From assembly GCF_000226095.1 (NCBI RefSeq), contig NC_016472.1, positions 9,486,001 through 9,550,000 on the forward strand: 64,000 bases of DNA. The letters are read 5' to 3'. Shown here piece by piece: positions 57,301 through 64,000 of the stretch. Position 1 is the stretch's first letter; the number at the start of each line of letters is the position of its first letter. The position numbers and the translations under genes were made by a program. The stretch is from Thermothelomyces thermophilus ATCC 42464 (lineage: Eukaryota; Ascomycota; Sordariomycetes; Sordariales; Chaetomiaceae). A model generated the notes under the pieces. It did not search any database, was not told where the DNA came from, and saw nothing but the letters and a program-made list of their open reading frames with translations.

Positions 57301-58776
57301 CGAATTTCGTCATTCCAGATCCGCGGATCGTCGACCCAAGCGACCCCACTCGTCGAGCCTCACACCTCAGCCCTACAAGGCAGGCGGATGGACGGATGGA
57401 GAGAAGAAGATCCTTACACTACGGATAACAACAACGTGGGCTCAAGAGAGGGAGACCCACGACCAAGAGGTGGCGGCCCCCACATCCCGCGGCTCATGTC
57501 CTCGCCGCAAGCCAACGTCTGACAGCGTTGTTTCAGGTCCTTGTTTAAGAATCGGATTCAACACGAGGAAAAGCCCTCAATGCCCCTCTCGCCGACCCAG
57601 CGCGGCTCTGCTCTCATTCGAGCAGCTTGCCTCTAATCGGGACAGGCGCGTGCTGCTGAACAACAGAACATATGGTTGATCGTCGAAACGGAGCGAGCGT
57701 GAGCGTCTACCACCAGCTATAGCTCTCTTCTTCGTGGGTCTCTGTGCCGTGAGGCACGACGACATCGGCACATTCACTCTCCGGCTTTCCCAAGTGAGCA
57801 ACAAGGCGAATGACGCGTCATCGTCGCAAAGGTAGAGAGGTTGGTTTGATCTAGCATCCACATCTCCACGCCTTTCCCATTCAGACCCTACTTCCAATCG
57901 TAAGGTTCAACACACCATATCTGTAACTAGCCTCGCTGGTTAGCTGAGCATCCCAAGCCAAACACGGTCTGTACGGAGTAGAATGGGGAGAAGAACGCAT
58001 CTCCAAAATCTTGGTCTCGCACGACAGTAATAGAGCGAATAGCACTCACATCACCATCCCTTTTCGCCTTGCAACCAACGGATAGCCATTTGCAAGGCAC
58101 CCCCTTAAACCAGCTCGAGACCCCGAACAACCGTGTACCAAAACGCCAAAAACCGCACCTCCAACGCCTGGGATGCCAGTCTAGACGACACTAACCCTAC
58201 TCTGCGTAACATTAGCTTCACGCTACCATGGTAGCCAAGGTAGTTAGAAGGTCTGCCACATCAGAACTACTTTCCCAAAACCGACCCACTGTTCTCTTAC
58301 GACTCGGACAACGGACGTTTCAGGTCGGTTGAAACCCTCCTCTGCACGGTAGTGTGTTAGACTTTCGTAGTGTGAAATACATCCATGGGTAATCATGTAA
58401 ACCGATAGGTTTACTCGCCTATGCAAGACTTGATACCTAGCTGTTTTCACGGTTCTTCTCACCCACTCTGGGTAAGTGAGTAACCCACACCCCACACCCC
58501 TTCCCCCCCCCCCCCAAAAAAAAAAAGTGCGATCATTTTACCCGCTTCAACGGTCTCGTCTCGTCGTCTGTTTCGATATCACCTACAAGATCGGATGGTC
58601 GTTAGCGGGAGAGTGGTAAGCAGGCGGTGCTATGGGGATGAACGAGGGAACGGGAGGTCGATGATGGCGGATGGAGACAGTGCCAGGATGTAGATGCGCA
58701 GCCATATCACGCGTAGCTCTGAGAGACGGGAACTGGGGAGAAAAGGGCTGAGGGATGTGGCTTCAAAGAAAAAAAT

Positions 58777-58807
<31 letters not shown>

Positions 58808-61800
58808 GGGGGGAAGGATGGCACTGTTTTTAAGGCTCTCCGTTCGAGGCTCTCATGCTTGAGGTATTAACCTCTTTGCCATATTTTTCCATGGTGATAT
58901 CTTCCTCACATGTGTTATTGGTCCTCCAGAAGGGTCACTTCCCGCCCTTTCGTTTGGTTTATCATAACTGTAATTTTCACCCATTCCCCCCCCTCCCCCC
59001 AAAAAAAAAGTCGTCCCCCCAGCATTGACTCAAATCTATTGTATAGTTCCCTTGTCCTCGTCTCAAAATGGAGGACTCCTTATTTTGGCCACCAACAGAG
59101 GAAGAACGCAGCACATGGAAAGGGGAGAGGAGAGGAAAAAAAAGATCAAGGTAAAAAAGTAAAGGAGAGAAAAAGGGGTTGAAAAGAGGAAGTCAGAGGA
59201 AGTGCCTTTGGGTGTTATGTACATGTATGCACATATATATGTACAAGACAACGAGCGATATGCGCGCCGCCTTAAAGCGGCTGGCTTCCCAGCATAATCG
59301 CGGCAACGGCGGCTACCTCGTGAACTACATAGTGCACTACTCCAGCTTCCTAGAGCTCTCGATTTGATTTTCGGTCCCGGCCCAGAGCGCCACACTTGTG
59401 TAACTTGCTGGCTTTTAGAGTTTGCTTTCCCCGAGCATCACACCATCCATCATCCGTCAATCTCGTCCGAAAGCTGCAGACTGACGTACGGCGAGTCTCA
59501 GTTTTTTGTTTCATTTTTGATCTCCTCCCCACTCGGTCTTCAGAGTTTTTACACCAGCAATTCACGACCCAGATGAGAGACACAGTCCAAAGAGTGGGTA
59601 TAGCGACCCCCATCGTGAAAGAACACAGTGTTAAGGGACAAGATGACAACCGCGAGACACCGCTAGTCTCTCGGATTGGCCGAAAGTCTTCGGGCAGCTC
59701 CTTCGGGCGCTACTGTGACGGCAGATGCATGTCAGGCTGGGCTGCCTTTTTCTCCTGCCTCCACTTTGGGATGCGGGATCAGTAAGTTTTTTGGGCTCCT
59801 GTTGCGTCCAGAGTGGAGGACCGAAGCCAACCACACCCGTCCGGTTCCGTCCCGGCCACCGGCATTCACTTACACTCGATCACGCCGGCAGGATCTTGGT
59901 CTGAAGCAGCGGGTTGCCGACTCCGCGGTACACAAGATTTGCCCATTGGGGCCGCTCCACGTGTCTCACGGTCAGGTCTTCCTCCGATCTCGATGCCGCG
60001 TCCGCCCGAGACGCTGTCCCGGCTTCCAGTTGCTTAGCGTCACACTAGGCATACCGTGCTCGGCGACCCTAACTCGCGCCTTGTGTTGGGGAAGAGTGGG
60101 TGGACACGTTTTCGTATGTCTCCGCGGGCGTATGCATCGATCATGATTGACGAAGAGCCCGGCGAGCTGCGGGACCGAATGGCCGACCAGTGACTCATTG
60201 CCAGTAAACAGAAATCCTCCGACTCCAAAGTTCAGCTGTTGCGTTCTTCATGCCACGCAAAAGAGCCGATGGATAAAACAGGATAAAACAGATGCTCTAT
60301 TCTGCACCAGTTCGAAGCCATTCACAGTCGACGTATCCTCGGGCATGAGATTCCGTGCTCTCTGGGGAATTGCGTAAGACAATGTCACGGGGGGAAATTG
60401 GGTTTCGCAGATCGAGACATTGGACTGCCATCGCCCGCGGCGAACCGTTGTCCATACACGTATGTACATACATACATACGTGACATGCATGTATGTATGC
60501 ACATACATCTGATATGCACCAACATCCACGGCAAATAACTAGCCTGGCCCTCCTTCGGCCGCCGCTACTGCCCCTTTCTCGGGAATCTGAGCTAGGGGCA
60601 ACCGTGAGGGGTGACCAAGCCACCGAAAGCCCTGCGATTTGGATTAGGGCAGGAGAAACGGGTCATGGTGAGTTGGGACATAATGGCCAACGAGGGACGC
60701 CTGGGAATCCGCGTCCGCCTTGACGGCCGCTGGCCAGTAGCTCTACGATTCTATACGTCGGTTAACAGGCTAGGTCTGTCGGTTGTACGGGAGAGTCAGC
60801 TGGGTTGGAAAACCATGGCGTCCGCTTCTTGTCTGCGCCTAACCAACATTTGTCTTTCGCCGCCCAACCAGAACCAGATGCAGCTTGTTAGTGTTCAGGT
60901 TGATGGAGGCCCAAAAGCAATTAGCTGGCGGGTGCACCTCCTTCGTGTACTGTGTAGTGTGTAGCTCTGCGGCAGGTCGGCGACTCGACTGGAACTATCA
61001 TCGACCGCCAGGGTGGACTTCTCCGCCCAAGGAACAGTGTCTCAACTCGACGACGGGGGGTGAAGCTGCGATATGGCATGCGCCAGCGCACGAGAGCGCA
61101 TGCAACCTTCTCGGCGACAGCTGCGATCTGCGCTAGATCATTGGTGCCTGGAACGATGATCGCGTTGGCAAGCTGCAAGATGGGATAACCGATATGCATG
61201 TGAGGGGAGCAGAAATGGGGTGAGGTGGAGAGGAAAGGGAAAGAGCCAGGGCGCTGGGGTCCTGCAAAGTGCGAACCCTATCAGTTTCAACCTCCCCCCA
61301 TCGAACGGGGGGAGCTTTCAATCAATGGAGCACCCCGCGCTAAGATCTCGCTACTGTGATGCGGAACCTGCTGCCTTTTGTCTTTGTCAGTTCCTGATTC
61401 TGCAGCACCTTACTTCCCACACAGGTAAGGAAGGTATTGTATGTACATACTCCGTACATACCTTACATCCATACATACAGTATCGAAGGTACCGTACGTA
61501 CCTTACTGCGTGCTACTACTACATGCGGGTAAGGCAATTTGTATGTACGCGCACTCAACCGGGACCAGCGGTCTCCGTGCATCAGGTCACCGACCACCTA
61601 GCTCTAAACATGGGACTCGTCCCCAACCACCAACGGTCGCAGTGCAGACCATTAGCAAAAGCCAGAGCGCGCCAGGTACTATGTAGTACCTTCCAAGTCA
61701 CCTGCACCAACGCCCCGGACACATCTCGCACGCCGAATCGGCTCCGGGGCCAGGCATTTCTGACATGTCATCGGGGAGGACGGTGATCTGCAGACGCGCA

Positions 61801-62349
61801 CCTCGTCCTATCTTCCTCCTCTGCCCTCTGTCTCAACTGTCTCCTCCCGCCGGGGTAAGAAGCGTGGGCCAAGAACAAGTACATGTACCTCTTCAGACCC
61901 CGACGGCGCGGCCGGTGGGATCGTGATCAGGCGGCGGAAGAACCGAGCCTGGCACTCATCTACCAGAACCCGGTAGCCGGTGTCCGCGGAAATCCCTTAA
62001 ATAGGACCGCTGAACTCGGGTCTCCTCTTGTCTTCTACCGCGTACATACCTTAACACATGTGCCTCGTCAGATCGCTCTACGGCTACGTACCATCTCCCT
62101 CTACGGCTTCCCATCTGCCTTGCAAGATCAGCAATTATTGACCAGCTTGTCATCTCTTCTCGGCACTCGCTAGCTCGTCTTGCCCCAATCCCACAGTGTG
62201 GGCGTTGCCACATTCTGCTGAGGGGGGAGGAGGCAACAACCCTTATTCTGTCACTAAACTCGAAACCCATCGTCACAGACACGGGGTCATTCACAAACGC
62301 TGCCACACAGCCATCACCGGCCACTCGAGCCTCGAAAACATCAGGTGCG
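54310..62349. other. 8-kb gene-poor region
   Basis: No gene is recognised with confidence. 54310-55190 is probable MSB2 leader/promoter (pyrimidine-rich on the minus strand). TACGGAGTA-type words cluster at 55485, 56047, 56195, 56286 and 57972, with one more at 61448. ATGTAC/ACATAC clusters lie at 60455-60510 and 61438-61505. C-runs followed by A-runs occur at 58505-58526 and 58986-59009, and an A/T-rich AAATAAAAT tract at 58768-58806. Small open frames at 56745-57050 (hydrophobic start, basic helix) and 60040-60228 (minus) look mildly protein-like but cannot be assigned. Confidence 0.5.
55485..56295. repeat. Cluster of dispersed TACGGAGTA words
   Basis: Four exact copies (55485, 56047, 56195, 56286) plus a TAATCCGTA at 55504 within 0.8 kb. 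They belong to a window-wide set of 12 exact copies, all outside genes. Confidence 0.8.
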
Positions 62350-63016
62350 ATGGGTGTGACAAGAACAGTCTGTGTTGCTGGGAGCGGGCCGCAACCCGTC
62401 AAGGGCCAGAAAGTCACAATCGCATACACCGGCTGGTTGAAAGACACGGCCCAGCCAGATAATAAGGGTCGAGAGTGTGTAACCCTCCCAGAGGCCATGC
62501 CTGCCCATCAGCCCCAGTGTTCTGTTCCTCTCTGACAGATGTCGCAGATTCGACTCATCCATCGGCAGGGACGACTTTGTGACCGAGATCGGTGTTGGGA
62601 GACTTATCAAGGGTAGGATAGACCACACCGTCTCCGCCTTCTTTTTCCTTTGGAAACTATGTCCGCTCACAAAGCATCCGCAGGCTGGGATGAAGCAGTC
62701 CTTGAGATGAGGGTTGGCGAGCAGGCTACACTTGACATCACTAGGTGAGCAGGCTGGCCCTAGTTAAACCATAACGGTCCACTAATTTTTTATTCGCCGA
62801 CAGTGACTACGGCTACGGGGAAAAGTAAGCTTGAGGATATGCAGCACTTACTAACCTGTGTGGAGGGAGGCCCCAGCTGACCAGATCCTTAGGGGATTTC
62901 GTGGCCATATCCCACCGAACGCCGACCTTATCTTGTAAGTGGACTTTCACAGCCTCCAAAGGACTTGATCTAACTGTAATGCAAACAGCGACGTACATCT
63001 CAAGGCGGTCCAATGA
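62350..63016 (+). CDS. FPR1: FKBP12-type peptidyl-prolyl cis-trans isomerase, six exons
   Basis: Cytosolic prolyl isomerase and FK506/rapamycin-binding protein. Six exons: 62350-62474, 62548-62612, 62686-62746, 62804-62824, 62893-62934 and 62989-63016; introns are 73, 73, 57, 68 and 54 nt. All junctions keep one frame of 113 residues, the usual FKBP12 length. Key blocks: KVTIAYTGWLKD, NKGREFDSSIGRDDF, IGVGRLIKGWDEAV, ITSDYGYGEKGFRGHIPPNADLIFDV. The pocket residues Tyr, Phe/Asp (FDSS), Trp (GWDEA) and the DYGYG tyrosine are all present, so it should be active. For intron 1 the acceptor CGCAG (62543-62547) restores the family sequence, whereas the CAG 9 nt earlier would insert three residues. 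Exon 4 is only 21 nt. No single exon exceeds 42 codons, so open-frame scans miss this gene. It may be the FKBP12 orthologue or a paralogue. Confidence 0.9.
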
Positions 63017-64000
63017 CCTGTCCCTGGAACTTTCGTCTGGGATATTGACATGATGATTTCTAGTTCACTTTCTTTTTGTTGTCTGGTTAGAAACTGCCGC
63101 GTACACGGTTATGCCTTTCTCGAGATGTTTCAGAAAATGTCAGGTTCAATGCTTAAAAGGGCTTTCAATACACGAGAAGGTATATTCATCAAAAGTCAAC
63201 GTCATCAAATCATTCACCGTTTCACCTATGAGCCAAGGTGTTACAGGCTCATCTTCGTCAAGAAAGCTACGTTCTCAACCTCTATATGGCTCTCGACCGC
63301 CTAAGTTCTGTGCAACTGTGCAACTCAACAGCTTCAACTTGCGAGCAACGCGCCACAGGTAATGCCTCGCAAATCGTAGCTCCCGAGATGGAGGGGGGGG
63401 AAAAGAACAGTCTCTAAAACAATCAGGAAAATATGGAACCGTAGAGGAGCGAGAAAAGGGGCGTCTTTATGGGTTATAAAAGTTGGAAGAGTATGATAGA
63501 GAGCTTGAAGGAAGGGGTGCATTTCTAATAGAGGCGAGGAGTTGGAAACGAAGCGAAAAAATAGAACTAAGATGCGTAACGTATTACCTAACCCAATACG
63601 ACGTCGTACACTAGCGCTTAGTACGGATTACTTACACAGTATCCGTACTCCGTAAACTTAGCTCCCTCAGCTGGTGTGCCACTCTCAGCATGGAATTACC
63701 CCACCCTGCCGTCATTGCCGCGGGCGACCTGTTGGCCTGATGGCGGGGCCTGAGCGGCTGCCTTGCACTTCAGATCCAAAAGAGCGAACGACCTTCTCGC
63801 GTGTTCCAACATCTGGATTACCAAGAACTCGAAAACTTCCTGCATTTCCCATCCGCTATATCAACAAACTCGCCAAACTGGGGAAACGCAAGGTGTCCGA
63901 AGGGGATTTGCCAATTTCCCTCAAACGAACCATGACTGTGAGTTCCAGCTGCATCTCCTGTTCATTCATGCACCCCCCTTCCCGACCGCCCAAACGCCCG
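63017..64000. other. Right-edge non-coding region
   Basis: About 1 kb without a supported gene. It holds TACGGATTA (63622), TACTCCGTA (63646) and, at 63932, an ATGACT followed by GTGAGT that could be the first tiny exon of a gene continuing beyond the window; this cannot be tested here. Confidence 0.4.

Noticed and set aside
63932-63942. ATGACT followed by GTGAGT as first exon of a gene leaving the window
   Set aside because: Only two codons are visible and the next exon would lie outside; it cannot be supported.

Overview
The window looks like nuclear DNA of a filamentous ascomycete, most likely a sordariomycete close to Sordariales/Chaetomiaceae. Genes are GC-rich in protein-coding exons and carry short introns (mostly 54-130 nt) with GTRNGY donors, CTRAC-type branch points close to the acceptor, and YAG acceptors. 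The families are typical of these fungi: an LaeA-like methyltransferase, a Zn2Cys6 regulator, an Msb2 signalling mucin and a GH93-like secreted propeller. The genus is an inference from gene content and style; no search was run. I recognise no rRNA, tRNA, CRISPR array, retroelement or DNA transposon.

Seventeen genes are supported. Left third: a 5'-truncated fungal membrane-anchored protein (1-2565, +), LEU1 (4311-6805, +), a KDM8/JMJD5-like JmjC oxygenase (7215-8969, -), an LaeA-like methyltransferase (10702-11944, -), CDC45 (14464-17241, +), the calcium sensor NCS1 (19212-20210, +), a long-chain acyl-CoA synthetase (21135-23384, -), an RKM5-like methyltransferase (25498-26946, +) and a transglutaminase-core protein (27138-29174, -). 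Middle: a large F-box protein (31205-34535, +), a Zn2Cys6 transcription factor with an apparent 3-nt micro-exon (35536-37575, -), ALG7 (41188-42692, +), SEH1 (43368-45181, -), a secreted GH93-like protein (46077-47301, +), an MFS transporter (47777-49807, -) and MSB2 (51778-54114, -). An 8.2-kb gene-poor stretch follows, and then a very compact six-exon FKBP12-type prolyl isomerase (62350-63016, +) whose longest uninterrupted coding piece is only about 125 nt.

The genes do not form one pathway. They are a housekeeping mix: amino-acid synthesis, replication, glycosylation, nuclear pore/SEA complex, lipid activation and calcium signalling. A few accessory genes lie among them (LaeA-like enzyme, Zn2Cys6 factor, MFS carrier, secreted hydrolase). 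Neighbours are mostly convergent or divergent, with long intergenic stretches of 0.4-3.6 kb.

The most notable signals are: (i) the 3-nt micro-exon inside the zinc-cluster codons; (ii) a conserved-looking spliced reading frame in the MSB2 leader that ends 9 nt before the MSB2 start; (iii) a uORF that overlaps the ALG7 start codon; (iv) a 9-bp word (TACGGAGTA) repeated 12 times, only between genes; and (v) an RKM5 intron built of complementary pyrimidine and purine tracts.
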